A DNA stretch of 64,000 nt from Chryseobacterium hagamense. GTDB taxonomy: Bacteria > Bacteroidota > Bacteroidia > Flavobacteriales > Weeksellaceae. Positions 26,582 through 35,213 of this stretch are shown here, one piece after another. The stretch is taken from the NCBI RefSeq assembly GCF_007991455.1, contig NZ_BJYJ01000001.1:598763-662762 (forward strand). Direction: 5' to 3'. The notes under the pieces are model-generated. The model made no database searches. It was given only the letters and a program-made list of their open reading frames with translations, and was not told where the DNA came from. Position 1 is the stretch's first letter, and each line of letters opens with the position of its first letter. The position numbers and the translations under genes were made by a program.

Positions 26582-26680
26582 ACCATTAACCATTCACCAT
26601 TCACTTTTTAACCTTAACCAAAATTAATTTCCTCCTCAAAAACGGAATGCCTATCTTTGTCATAATAAATCTCAAAACAA

Positions 26681-27334
26681 ATGAAATTTTTTATTGACAC
26701 GGCTAATTTAGAGCAGATAAAAGAAGCAAAAGACCTTGGAATCCTTGACGGTGTTACCACAAACCCTTCCCTGATGGCAAAAGAAGGCATCCAGGGAGCA
26801 GAGGCGATCAGGAACCATTATAAAGCGATCTGTGAGATCGTAGACGGCGATATTTCTGCGGAAGTTCTTTCGACGACGTATGAAGAAATGATCAAAGAAG
26901 GAGACGAGCTCGCAGCCATCCATCCGAACATCGTGGTAAAGATCCCGATGATCAAAGACGGAATCAAGGCGTTAAAATATTTTTCAGATAAAGGCATCAG
27001 AACCAACTGTACCTTAATTTTCTCTCCGGGACAGGCGCTTCTTGCAGCAAAAGCAGGGGCTACCTATGTTTCTCCTTTCTTAGGAAGACTGGATGATATT
27101 TCAACCGACGGGTTAAACCTGATCCGCGAGATCCGTCTGATCTTTGATAACTACATGTACGAAACGGAAATTTTAGCGGCTTCCATCCGTCATGGAATGC
27201 ACATCATCGACTGTGCGAAGATCGGGGCTGATGTCATTACATCACCGCTTCCTCCGATCCTGAGCCTTCTGAAACACCCGTTAACAGACAGCGGACTGGC
27301 TCAGTTTGTTTCAGATTCCCAGAAATTGGCTTAA
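26681..27334 (+). CDS. Transaldolase / fructose-6-phosphate aldolase family protein
   Basis: A 217-residue class I aldolase of the small TalC/FSA group. It acts on fructose-6-phosphate and erythrose-4-phosphate or dihydroxyacetone-type substrates. The start [16 protein letters not shown] and [13 protein letters not shown] are family signatures. The Schiff-base lysine lies in the VVKIPM segment (about residue 86). [15 protein letters not shown] and [12 protein letters not shown] are also typical. Whether it works as transaldolase or as FSA cannot be settled from sequence alone; many genomes label such genes as transaldolase. TATCTTTG at 26652-26659 is a likely -7 box. Confidence 0.92.
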   Translation: MKFFIDTANLEQIKEAKDLGILDGVTTNPSLMAKEGIQGAEAIRNHYKAICEIVDGDISAEVLSTTYEEMIKEGDELAAIHPNIVVKIPMIKDGIKALKYFSDKGIRTNCTLIFSPGQALLAAKAGATYVSPFLGRLDDISTDGLNLIREIRLIFDNYMYETEILAASIRHGMHIIDCAKIGADVITSPLPPILSLLKHPLTDSGLAQFVSDSQKLA

Positions 27335-27355
27335 TCGCTGATTTTATTATATAAC

Positions 27356-27390
27356 AAAAAAGCGCGGAAATTTTCTTTCCGCGCTTTTTT
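27356..27390. terminator. Bidirectional terminator
   Basis: AAAAAGCGCGGAAA pairs perfectly with TTTCCGCGCTTTTT between convergent genes. Confidence 0.9.
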
Positions 27391-27392
27391 TA

Positions 27393-27962
27393 TTACGGAT
27401 GGTTTCCCGTAATCGTTTTGATGATCCTGCACGGATTTCCGACAGCTACAACATTGTCCGGAATATCCTTCGTGACGACACTTCCCGCCCCGATTACCGA
27501 ATTATTCCCGATGATAATCCCAGGAAGCACAACGACATTGCCGCCAAACCATACATTGTCTCCTACTGTTATCGGATGTGCAGATTCCAAGCCTTCATTC
27601 CGTTGCTCCACATCGAGCGGATGACTGGCCGTATAAAAGCTGCAGTTCGGGCCGATAAACACATTCGTTCCGAAGGTTACTTTTGCACAGTCTAAAATTA
27701 CCAGGTTATGATTAGAATAAAAATTTTCACCCACTTCGATATTGTATCCGTAATCGCACCAGAAAGTGGGTTCAATACATATATTTTCACCGGTTTTTCC
27801 TAAAATTTTCCTGAGTAACGAAGTTCTGCCTTTGGAATCCGAATTTTTCAGGTGGTTGTATTCCTGGCAGAGGTCCTTGGCTATTAATCTTTCATTGATG
27901 AGTTCCCTGTCATAATTCGCATTGTACAGAAGCCCCTGTTTGCATTTTTCTTTTTCAGTCAT
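27393..27962 (-). CDS. Sugar O-acetyltransferase (maltose/galactoside acetyltransferase type)
   Basis: A 189-residue left-handed beta-helix acyltransferase. The N-terminal helical cap is MTEKEKCKQGLLYNAN. Hexapeptide repeats run from about residue 60 to 180. The catalytic His is in YTASHPLDVEQRN. It ends with IIIGNNSVIGAGSVVTKDIP and VGNPCRIIK. It would transfer acetyl from acetyl-CoA to a sugar hydroxyl in the cytoplasm. Length and motifs match the Maa/LacA/NodL group, but the natural substrate is uncertain. Confidence 0.9.
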   Translation of the reverse strand: MTEKEKCKQGLLYNANYDRELINERLIAKDLCQEYNHLKNSDSKGRTSLLRKILGKTGENICIEPTFWCDYGYNIEVGENFYSNHNLVILDCAKVTFGTNVFIGPNCSFYTASHPLDVEQRNEGLESAHPITVGDNVWFGGNVVVLPGIIIGNNSVIGAGSVVTKDIPDNVVAVGNPCRIIKTITGNHP

Positions 27963-28000
27963 TATTAAACATTAACAATTTACCTATTAAAGATAATAAA

Positions 28001-28033
28001 AAAACAGGATAAAGATGCCTTTATCCTGTTTTA
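28001..28033 (-). terminator. Terminator of the BlaI / M56 / GLPGLI operon
   Basis: AAAACAGGATAAAG pairs with CTTTATCCTGTTTT, directly after the GLPGLI gene. Confidence 0.9.
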
Positions 28034-28039
28034 AAAAGT

Positions 28040-28951
28040 TTAGCGGTATAAATCCAGCTCAATCTGATTGTTATCTTTTGCCATCTCTTCTTTTTGACTT
28101 TTCTCGATCATCCTCAGAACCTCTGCCTGGCTGGCATTACTTCCATTCATGATGATTTTTGTATTTCCGCCTGCCCCCGAATTGGCCAGCATCTGCTTCA
28201 TGTTCTTAGCCGGATCGTTCGCATAGTCTTTCCATGCTTTTCTGAACTGGGCATTGGTAAGTTCAATACGCTTTTCACCCGGGTCCATTAATTTTAAAAC
28301 CTGGGCAGAGGGTGTGTCATTAGCCTGCGGTCTGTTTTGTGGTGCCGCCACCTTTTTGTTCCCGGCAAGGATCATCCTGTGGGATCCGGTAGCATCCTCG
28401 ATCTTTACGATAAGTCCCGGAAGCCCGCAGAATTTGTACGGTCCGTCCTGAAAAGGAAGTTCGGTCGTAAACCATGCGGTCCACTCTCTTCCGCCAAAGC
28501 TTGTTGTTGCCTTCTGAGTGTTATAATCTCCGATTTTTTGCTTATCCGGTAATATTTTCCATTCTATTTTTCTGTCTTCTTTCACTTTGTAATTGTCGCC
28601 GCCTATGCTGGTGAGTAAATAGGTGGTAAAGCCCGGATATTCTTTAACGACTCTGTTTTTATTTTCCGTACCTCCCATCATAAAAGCTTTTGTACGGCCT
28701 CCGGCTGATGCCTGCATTGCAGTTCCTTTCAGCATTTCGGCAACCTTGGCCAATTGTACAGAATCCGAAACAAATGCATCACGGCTGAAGTACTCAGAAC
28801 CTTTGGCACTGATATCAAGATACATGAGTTCCTTTTTTACGTTCTGTTTGTTGTTGGAATCCGGAATGTAGGAATAGTCATAGAAAAAACGGTTGATCTG
28901 TGCATTTGCGAACGTGCCCAGAAGAATAAGAGCAAAAATGTAATTCTTCAT
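28040..28951 (-). CDS. GLPGLI-family exported protein
   Basis: A 303-residue protein with signal peptide (MKNYIFALILLGTFANAQ). The middle carries FCGLPGLIVKIED, which defines the GLPGLI family of Bacteroidota. WTAWFTTELPFQDGPYKF just before it is the usual flank. The molecular function of the family is not established. It is the last gene of an operon with an M56 (BlaR1-like) peptidase and a BlaI-type repressor, which suggests it is an output or partner of that signalling pair. Location is periplasm or outer membrane face. Confidence 0.9.
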   Translation of the reverse strand: MKNYIFALILLGTFANAQINRFFYDYSYIPDSNNKQNVKKELMYLDISAKGSEYFSRDAFVSDSVQLAKVAEMLKGTAMQASAGGRTKAFMMGGTENKNRVVKEYPGFTTYLLTSIGGDNYKVKEDRKIEWKILPDKQKIGDYNTQKATTSFGGREWTAWFTTELPFQDGPYKFCGLPGLIVKIEDATGSHRMILAGNKKVAAPQNRPQANDTPSAQVLKLMDPGEKRIELTNAQFRKAWKDYANDPAKNMKQMLANSGAGGNTKIIMNGSNASQAEVLRMIEKSQKEEMAKDNNQIELDLYR

Positions 28952-29005
28952 AATTGTATTTTAATTTTAATATTCAGTCCTCAAACCAGGGCCTGAGGTA
29001 TTGTG

Positions 29006-30886
29006 TTATTTTGTTTCAATCCTGATCTCCCCGGAAGCCTTTGATCCGTCAGCTGATTTTTTGTTGATGTTGACAGACCGGATATTTTTCGGATCAAGAG
29101 CCTGCATCTGTCCGTTTGTTGATTCTTTTCCGTCAATATAAATTTTGATATTTCCCATATCTCCATCCATATTTTTAATTCCTGAAGCCATCATCGACTG
29201 ATCTTTCAGGTTGATCCTGATATTATTGGCATCGACTTTAAAATTCTTTTCGACAGGGAATTTTTTTAAAGCATTGCTGAATACAACAACTTTCCGGTCA
29301 CCGTCCAGTACTCTTCTTTCTGCTTCAAGTTTTGCCCTCTCACCTTCAAGTTTCGCCCGTTTTTCTTCCAGTCTGGCCCTTTCTTTTTCAAGCTTTGCCC
29401 TTTTTCTGGCCATTGATGGTGATTCTTTTTTGCCGGATGCCGATCCTTTTATGGCTTTTTCCATCTCCGGAGACCATTTGATATCTTTTGTATCTTTGAA
29501 GGTATAGACTTTTACGTGAGGAGCATCAGCTGTTTTTGAATCAAAAGAATAATTAAAATCAAAATCCGACATTTCAACCGGTTTACGATCGCTTTCCTGA
29601 ATGATTTCCCAATCTACCGTCCTTTCGGGTTTATTATTTATTTTAAAATCACCATCATTAAAATTGATATCCTTTCCGTCCATTTTAATGATCATTCCCG
29701 ACTTCAGAAAATCTTTTGAAACACTTATTTTTGCAATCTCACCTGAAAGGTCTCTGATTTCTTCAAGTTTTTTGTAGTACTCGTCGCTCTCAGGCTTGAG
29801 CTTCATCAGAATCTCGGTTTTCTTCTGGAGTTTCTGACTTAAATCTGAAATTTTGCTGTCATCATCCGCTTTTCTGTAAATTTTCGCAGCAGGCGTAGTT
29901 CTTTTCAGATCCGGAACAATGGTATCTTTTCCGATGGCAGCCGTATCTTTTTCAGTCATGACTATATCATCTTTGCCGATCCGGGCAATTGCTTTTTTAA
30001 TTTCGATATTCGTGGCTCTGATCTCCTGGTTTTTGGCATTTACCAGATAGGCAAACGCTACGGTGAATACCACCGGCAATGCCAGGATTCTTCGCGCATA
30101 TCCGAATTTGGTTTTGGGTTTCTGTAACATTTTTAGTCGTTTTTTAAGGTTTGAACTGAGAAACGGACTGGTGGCAGGCAACGGGTTTCCGAAAAAGTGG
30201 CTCGCCAGCAGCATCTGCGCAAATGCCTGGGTGTCCGATTGCTTAACGGCCTTTTTATCGGCCAGGTATTCATGGATTAAACTGATTTCTTTTTTGATGA
30301 GATGAAAGAACGGATTGAACCAGAATATCGAAGTAATGATCTCGATAAAAATTTTATCGAAAGAATGTTTTTGTTCGATGTGCACCATTTCGTGCTTCAG
30401 GATCTGTGTTCCGATATCGGAATTCAGCATGATGGAATTCTTCCAGAAAAGATTCCTAAAATAAGAAAACGGGGCTTCCGAAAGATCGGTCCGGTAAAAA
30501 TTGATGCCGTCGAATGTTTCTTTCGGAAAACTGCTCTTCAGCTGACGGATCCTGAAGATCCCGTAGGCGAATCTTCCTAAAAAACAGAAAGAAACAAGTC
30601 CCAGAGCCGAAAAAATAATTCTAAGATAAAGGTCGTCATCATCTGAGTTTTTGATGGTATTGAAATGTTGTATCTGATCTATCAACTTGTATACATCACT
30701 GCTTACTTCAATGGTAAAGTCTTCAACCTTTATCAGTGGAAGCAGAAGTGAGAGGAGCATCGCAGACAAAAGATAAAATCTGTTGTAGTGATGAAACGTC
30801 CTGTCTTTTAAAGACAACCGATAATACAGAAACGTTACACCTGAACATAAAATAACTTTGCCGAAGTAGAGAAGTACAGGTTCCAT
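29006..30886 (-). CDS. M56-family BlaR1-like membrane metallopeptidase
   Basis: A 626-residue signalling peptidase. Transmembrane helices occupy the N-terminal 290 residues. The zinc site HEMVH is in LKHEMVHIEQKHSFDK, near residue 160. The extracytoplasmic part from about residue 300 is unlike penicillin-binding BlaR1 sensors. It has a run of RAKLE/RARLE heptads (DNA 29317-29409), and its tail DPKNIRSVNINKKSADG resembles TonB-receptor plug motifs. The family relays an outside signal by cleaving or inactivating the partner BlaI repressor. It starts 4 bases after that repressor's stop codon. The inducing ligand is unknown. Confidence 0.9.
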   Translation of the reverse strand: MEPVLLYFGKVILCSGVTFLYYRLSLKDRTFHHYNRFYLLSAMLLSLLLPLIKVEDFTIEVSSDVYKLIDQIQHFNTIKNSDDDDLYLRIIFSALGLVSFCFLGRFAYGIFRIRQLKSSFPKETFDGINFYRTDLSEAPFSYFRNLFWKNSIMLNSDIGTQILKHEMVHIEQKHSFDKIFIEIITSIFWFNPFFHLIKKEISLIHEYLADKKAVKQSDTQAFAQMLLASHFFGNPLPATSPFLSSNLKKRLKMLQKPKTKFGYARRILALPVVFTVAFAYLVNAKNQEIRATNIEIKKAIARIGKDDIVMTEKDTAAIGKDTIVPDLKRTTPAAKIYRKADDDSKISDLSQKLQKKTEILMKLKPESDEYYKKLEEIRDLSGEIAKISVSKDFLKSGMIIKMDGKDINFNDGDFKINNKPERTVDWEIIQESDRKPVEMSDFDFNYSFDSKTADAPHVKVYTFKDTKDIKWSPEMEKAIKGSASGKKESPSMARKRAKLEKERARLEEKRAKLEGERAKLEAERRVLDGDRKVVVFSNALKKFPVEKNFKVDANNIRINLKDQSMMASGIKNMDGDMGNIKIYIDGKESTNGQMQALDPKNIRSVNINKKSADGSKASGEIRIETK

Positions 30887-30890
30887 AGGG

Positions 30891-31256
30891 TCAGTTTTTC
30901 TTTTTAAGTTCGTTTAAGAGCATTTCAAGGTCTTCCACCGTCATCTCATTTTTCTCTACCAGAAAAGAAACGGCGCTTTTATAAGAACCTTTGAAATAAT
31001 TTTTCACCAGGCTTTTCATGGTCTTGCCGGAGTATTGTTCTTTGCTGACCAGCGGAAAATATTCGTGTTGTCTCCCGTATACATTGTAATCGACAAATTC
31101 TTTCTCTTTCAATACTTTCAAAATGGTGGAAACCGTATTGGTATGGGGTTTCGGCTCCGGGAAAAGATCAAGGACGTCTTTTAAAAATCCTTTTTCAAGT
31201 TTCCATAAATACTGCATCACCTGCTCTTCGGCCTTCGTTAACGTCTGGTTTTTCAT
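30891..31256 (-). CDS. BlaI/MecI/CopY-family transcriptional repressor
   Basis: A 121-residue winged-helix repressor. The DNA-binding N-terminus has LTKAEEQVMQYLWKLEKGFL and KPHTNTVSTILKVLKEKEFV. The C-terminal dimerisation region has SFLVEKNEMTVEDLEMLL. It is the first gene of the operon with the M56 peptidase and the GLPGLI protein. Two ACTA-N6-TAGT dyads flank its promoter (separate entry), so autorepression is likely. No beta-lactamase is present, so this is a generic BlaI-type switch. Confidence 0.93.
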   Translation of the reverse strand: MKNQTLTKAEEQVMQYLWKLEKGFLKDVLDLFPEPKPHTNTVSTILKVLKEKEFVDYNVYGRQHEYFPLVSKEQYSGKTMKSLVKNYFKGSYKSAVSFLVEKNEMTVEDLEMLLNELKKKN

Positions 31257-31300
31257 ATTCTGCTTAATTAAGGTGATTCAAATCTCACCTGTTCCATATC

Positions 31301-31361
31301 ACTAAAGAATTAGTTATACAAATGTAGAAATAAAATTCATTCTAACAACTATTTTTTTAGT
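31301..31361 (-). promoter_or_regulatory. BlaI operon promoter with two ACTA-N6-TAGT operators
   Basis: The minus strand has TTG (31346-31348), a 19-base spacer, and TACATTTG (31319-31326), a full TTG / TAnnTTTG match. ACTAAAGAATTAGT (31301-31314) lies just downstream. ACTATTTTTTTAGT (31348-31361) overlaps the -33 side. Both are ACTA-N6-TAGT dyads, and they belong to a wider inverted pair, TATCACTAAA (31297-31306) and TTTAGTGATA (31356-31365). MecI/BlaI repressors bind symmetric dyads over promoters, so these are good operator candidates. Confidence 0.65.
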
Positions 31362-31583
31362 GATAAAATATTTTTCTATTTAAATATTTGATAACCAACA
31401 CTATAAATTTTATATGGATTTATTGGATTTTGAAACTCTATAAATTATTACCTGTCTAATCATTATAAAATACCATATTTATAAATAATATCCTTAAAAC
31501 TTGTTAAAATTTATTAAATAAAATTAAAATCTATTTGTTTAAACCGGGAAATTATATTTATTTTAGTGCTTTAAAAATTTCTC

Positions 31584-32168
31584 ATGAAAAGATATAATTT
31601 ATTAATTGTACTGTTATTACTTATTTTTAACCTCACCACCGCCCAGAAAAAAGGTTCTCCGGCAGCCGATTTCAGTGCCGTAGGTGAAGCTAAATCTAAA
31701 ATTGAGGGTACAGTTCCGTTGGTGATCAAGCATTTAAAGGAAGTGAGCGAAAAAGAAAACGATCCTGCGATTCTCTCCAATGGTACCGCTGCTCTGGCTA
31801 AAGAATATGGAAAAGTGGAACTTGAATGGAGGCTGTACCGGGGCAATATGAACAACTGTATCCTGAACAATTCTTCGAAAAAGGCTAAAAAATGTATGCA
31901 GTATCACAATGATATGTTCAGAGGAACGCTGATTAATTATAACAATTACATCACCAACCTTACCCGAAAGAACGGATACCTGGGTGTAGACGGTGATACA
32001 AAATTAAACTTCAACCCTGCTGAAGTCACCACCAAACTGAGCGAATCTTTCTTTAACGGGAACGATGCGGCAAACCGGATGAAAGGAGATCAGAAAAAGG
32101 AATTCATCGGCCAGACCATGAAAGATGATAACGCGCTGACACCTTTTAACCAGCTGGCAGCCCAGTAA
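31584..32168 (+). CDS. Hypothetical exported protein, 194 residues
   Basis: Unknown family. The signal peptide (MKRYNLLIVLLLLIFNLTTA, cleavage before QKKGS) is clear. The mature part is helical and polar. It has two cysteines close together in MNNCILNNSSKKAKKC and a central DMFRGTLINYNNYITNL. A lipobox is absent. It is a single gene with its own terminator, divergent from the BlaI operon across a 327-base AT-rich gap. No function can be given. Confidence 0.7.
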   Translation: MKRYNLLIVLLLLIFNLTTAQKKGSPAADFSAVGEAKSKIEGTVPLVIKHLKEVSEKENDPAILSNGTAALAKEYGKVELEWRLYRGNMNNCILNNSSKKAKKCMQYHNDMFRGTLINYNNYITNLTRKNGYLGVDGDTKLNFNPAEVTTKLSESFFNGNDAANRMKGDQKKEFIGQTMKDDNALTPFNQLAAQ

Positions 32169-32193
32169 GGTATTTTTTTAATTAAATGATACG

Positions 32194-32221
32194 ATCCTGC
32201 TTTAAATAGCAGGATTTTTTA
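32194..32221 (+). terminator. Terminator of the 194-residue protein gene
   Basis: ATCCTGCT / AGCAGGAT stem with a TTTAAAT-like loop and a T run. Confidence 0.85.
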
Positions 32222-32482
32222 TTTGCCTTGATCTTATACAACCGGAACAAAAGAGATCTGCGTCATCTGCAAATCTGCAAGAGCAAAACAGAATCCGAAG
32301 TTGTTTCAAATCGGAAAACTGGGCAAATATTAAAATGTGACGGGTTTTTGAACCTGTCAGATATAGCGGTCATCGATACACCCAAGATCTGCAAAATCTA
32401 CATGCGAAAAATTAAATTCAATAAAAAGGATTTTCTTCATGGCACAATAAATGATTCTACCACTCCAAACAAAATCAACAGA

Positions 32483-32689
32483 ATGAGCACATTGAAAAAA
32501 GGAGACATGGTAAGATGGGATTCCAGCAACGGGCAGACCCACGGGAAAATCACCAAAGTACACACAAAGGATTTTACTTTTATGGATAAGCAGCGCCGCG
32601 CTTCTGAGGAAGAACCTCAATACGAGGTGATGAGTGAGAAATCAGGAAAGTCGGCCGTGCATAAAGGATCAGCACTGAAAAAAATGTAA
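32483..32689 (+). CDS. DUF2945 / HVA1-like small Tudor-fold protein
   Basis: A 68-residue protein. MSTLKKGDMVRWDSSNGQT followed by HGKITKVHTKDF matches the DUF2945 (hypervirulence-associated, Tudor-like) family. It ends SGKSAVHKGSALKKM, the usual terminal pattern. The reading frame extends 85 codons upstream, but that stretch is not protein-like, and the ATG at 32483 gives the family's normal length. Its role is unknown; it is probably a small cytoplasmic binding module. It is a single gene followed by a bidirectional terminator. Confidence 0.85.
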   Translation: MSTLKKGDMVRWDSSNGQTHGKITKVHTKDFTFMDKQRRASEEEPQYEVMSEKSGKSAVHKGSALKKM

Positions 32690-32690
32690 A

Positions 32691-32720
32691 AAAATTGCCA
32701 CATCAATCTGTGGCAATTTT
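32691..32720. terminator. Bidirectional terminator
   Basis: AAAATTGCCACA / TGTGGCAATTTT perfect 12-bp stem, between convergent genes. Confidence 0.9.
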
Positions 32721-32748
32721 GATTTTTATAAAGCTCTGTTAACCAGTT

Positions 32749-33159
32749 TTATTTTATTTTGTCATAAATAAACTTCGTGATAACCGCTCCAAACAGATAG
32801 TAGGCAACCGTCATCACTTTTTTCCGGGTGTTTTCTGCTACAGGCTTTTCATCCAGTCCCAGTTTTTCAGGGAGAGCCAGAGCACCGAGTCCCATGGCCA
32901 GTCCGGAAGCGATATTGAAACCGCTGGTGGCTGTGGTGGCATAATACATCCCGTTGCCGATAACATCTCCCGCCAGAGTGGCGGCGTACAGCTGATCCTG
33001 ATTGGTAATTTTCATATCGGCTTTATCCAGGGCCTTATTTAAAGCTTCTTCACCGACTTTATTAATTTCAGGCACATTATCAAAATTTCTCCGGACTGCT
33101 TCGTGCAGAAGGCTGAGGGCAATCGCTCCGCCCAGACCTGCGATGATTTTTTTATACAT
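32749..33159 (-). CDS. Small conserved membrane protein of unknown function
   Basis: A 136-residue protein. The start is the ATG at 33157-33159, giving MYKKIIAGLGGAIALSLLHE; an upstream extension in frame is not protein-like. Glycine-rich hydrophobic segments (residues 5-18, about 65-95 and 115-131) suggest inner-membrane insertion. The middle has EINKVGEEALNKALDKADM. I cannot name a family with certainty. It is a single gene convergent with the DUF2945 gene. Confidence 0.7.
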   Translation of the reverse strand: MYKKIIAGLGGAIALSLLHEAVRRNFDNVPEINKVGEEALNKALDKADMKITNQDQLYAATLAGDVIGNGMYYATTATSGFNIASGLAMGLGALALPEKLGLDEKPVAENTRKKVMTVAYYLFGAVITKFIYDKIK

Positions 33160-33369
33160 ATTCTTTAGATTTAATGGTGTTTCTAGTGAATTGCATAAAT
33201 TGAGCCATACCTTCCCGGTATAAACTCCTTTTGAAAATTCAATAAGTATTAAAAATCCAGTCAGGAATTTATAATCCGGAACTTTTATTAGGACTGTCAA
33301 CAAATAATTATTAATTTCGATCTCAAATTATACATTATTGTATTTGATTTAATATCAGTTTCCGTAATT

Positions 33370-34443
33370 GTGAATAATAAATGGAAAATATTTTGTTTTG
33401 CGACAGGGAGCGTTATTTTTCTCTGTATCCCCGTCATCTCCTCTCCTGATTTCGGTACAGGCCAGAATCTTTTCACAATTCCAATGTTTCTGAGAATGTT
33501 CAGCTCATACGTCGGGATCCTGTTTTTCTTTTATCTGAATTATTTTTATTTCATTCCTCAGCTCTATTTCAGGAAAAGATATATTTTATTCGTCATTGCA
33601 TTAATAATGATGTTCCTGATCCTCGACAATTTGCCCACGATGATTTTTGCCCATTGGAACGGCTTCTTTCAGGAAGTAAAACCTGTAGGGGGACCTCTAT
33701 TTCATCCTTCTGATATCGGTCCTCCTCGTGAAGCCAATAAAAAACCCATACGGCTGCCTGAAAATATTTTCTTCCAGTTTTTCCTGATTGTTTTTATTTC
33801 CCTGCTTTTAAGGGTAAGTATGAGGCTGAAAGAAACCGAAACCGAAAAATTAAAATCTGAAGTCGCTTATCTTAAAGCACAGATTAACCCCCACTTCCTT
33901 TTTAATGTTCTGAACAGTATTTATGCACTTACCATTTCAAAGTCTGCTGAAGCTCCGGATGCCGTACTGCGTATATCCAGTCTTATGCGGTACCTTACGA
34001 ATGACAGCTCAAAAGATTTCGTACCGGTGAATGATGAGCTCAGCTAAATAAAGGATTATGTGGCTTTACAGGAATTGAGGCTTACTTCCAATACCCGCCG
34101 TACATTCCGGACAGATAAAGATCTCAGCTGCCAACTTCAGATCGCACCCCTGATCCTGATTGCATTTGTTGAAAATGCTTTCAAATACGGAGTCCATCCG
34201 GATATAGCATCCGAGATACAGATCGCTATCACAATAGCCGGCACTATGCTCAGATTAAATGTATATAATACCAAAGCAGCAGAACCCGACGGCGAAGAAA
34301 AAAATGGAATCGGAATCCATAATACCCGGAAGAGGCTCAGGCTTCTCTATCCCGATGAGCATACGCTGACCATTGCTGAAAATCATACTTCTTATTTTGT
34401 TGAACTTACCCTTGATCTAAATGTTAAAAGCCATAGCCATTGA
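33370..34443 (+). pseudogene. LytS-type sensor histidine kinase with an in-frame stop codon
   Basis: The frame opens at a GTG (33370) and encodes transmembrane helices, then the His-kinase motif QINPHFLFNVLNSIYAL. It then meets TAA at 34045-34047 (after NDELS). The same frame continues as IKDYVALQELRL and carries the ATPase boxes ENAFKYGV and NGIGIHNTRKRLRLLY to a stop at 34441-34443. Relatives usually have an aromatic residue before IKDY, so a single TAT/TAC to TAA change explains it. The C-terminus overlaps the response-regulator start by 23 bases. It is either a recent pseudogene, a sequencing error, or two separately made halves; a GTG at 34060 could start the second. Confidence 0.75.
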
Positions 34444-35110
34444 TGATGAACCTTTAGCGCTGACCATCATATCAAATTTCAGTGACAGAACGGAAGGACT
34501 TAAACTTGAAAAGACTTTTTCAAGTCAGCAGCATGCCCTGAAGTATATCCGACAACATCCTGTAGACCTTTTATTTCTCGACATTCAGATGCCGAAAAAG
34601 GATGGTATTGCATTTTATAAAAACATAGATCGCAACCTGCCGGTTATCTTTACCACCGCTTTCAGTGAATATGCGGTGGAAGGTTTCAATCTCAATGCAG
34701 TTGATTACCTTATCAAACCGTTTTCGCTGGACCGTTTTCAGGAGTCGGTAAAAAAAGCTTTGCAGAGAACGGAATATATTACCAAAAACAACGAGCAACG
34801 GCATATTCTGGTACGTTCCAACTACAAACTCCATAGAATCAGCCTGGACGATATCACATTTATCCAGGCGATGGATAATTATGTGATTATCTTTCTGGTT
34901 TCAGGAACAAAAGTCGCTACGCAACTGCCTATGAAAGAAATTCTTTCCAAGCTGCCCAGCAATGAATTCATCAGGATTCACCGGTCTTATATTATCTCGG
35001 TCCCACAAATTATTTCTATCGGAAACAAATCTGTTCTGATCAGCAATTCCGAACTTCCTGTAGGGGAAAAATTCAGAAAAGACATTGAAAATTTACTGGA
35101 TTATTCCTAA
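34421..35110 (+). CDS. LytTR-family response regulator
   Basis: A 229-residue regulator. The receiver domain (residues 1-120) has the acidic pair IDDEP and the phosphoacceptor Asp in DLLFLDIQMPKKDG; LIKPF supplies the conserved Lys. The LytTR DNA-binding domain (about 125-228) includes DNYVIIFL and the FIRIHRSYIIS motif. It overlaps the preceding kinase by 23 bases, the usual LytS/LytR pairing. The DUF3500 gene starts 100 bases downstream, so it may be a target. If the kinase is truly broken, phosphorylation of this regulator would be lost or depend on another kinase. Confidence 0.93.
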   Translation: MLKAIAIDDEPLALTIISNFSDRTEGLKLEKTFSSQQHALKYIRQHPVDLLFLDIQMPKKDGIAFYKNIDRNLPVIFTTAFSEYAVEGFNLNAVDYLIKPFSLDRFQESVKKALQRTEYITKNNEQRHILVRSNYKLHRISLDDITFIQAMDNYVIIFLVSGTKVATQLPMKEILSKLPSNEFIRIHRSYIISVPQIISIGNKSVLISNSELPVGEKFRKDIENLLDYS

Positions 35111-35213
35111 AAAACACATTTTGCCCCTACAAAACACTTGTTTACCATTTATTTTTAACTGATAAAGAGGAGATAATTACATTTGTAATACAAAACCAAT
35201 AAATTATCAGATT

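Noticed and set aside
26681..27334. Assigning the gene strictly as fructose-6-phosphate aldolase or as transaldolase
   Set aside because: The residue that separates the two activities cannot be judged reliably by eye, so only the family is given.
28040..31256. Beta-lactamase regulation locus
   Set aside because: BlaI and BlaR1-like genes are present, but no beta-lactamase or penicillin-binding sensor domain is encoded nearby.
32228..32482. N-terminal extension of the DUF2945 protein
   Set aside because: The extra 85 residues are not protein-like. The internal ATG gives the standard family length.
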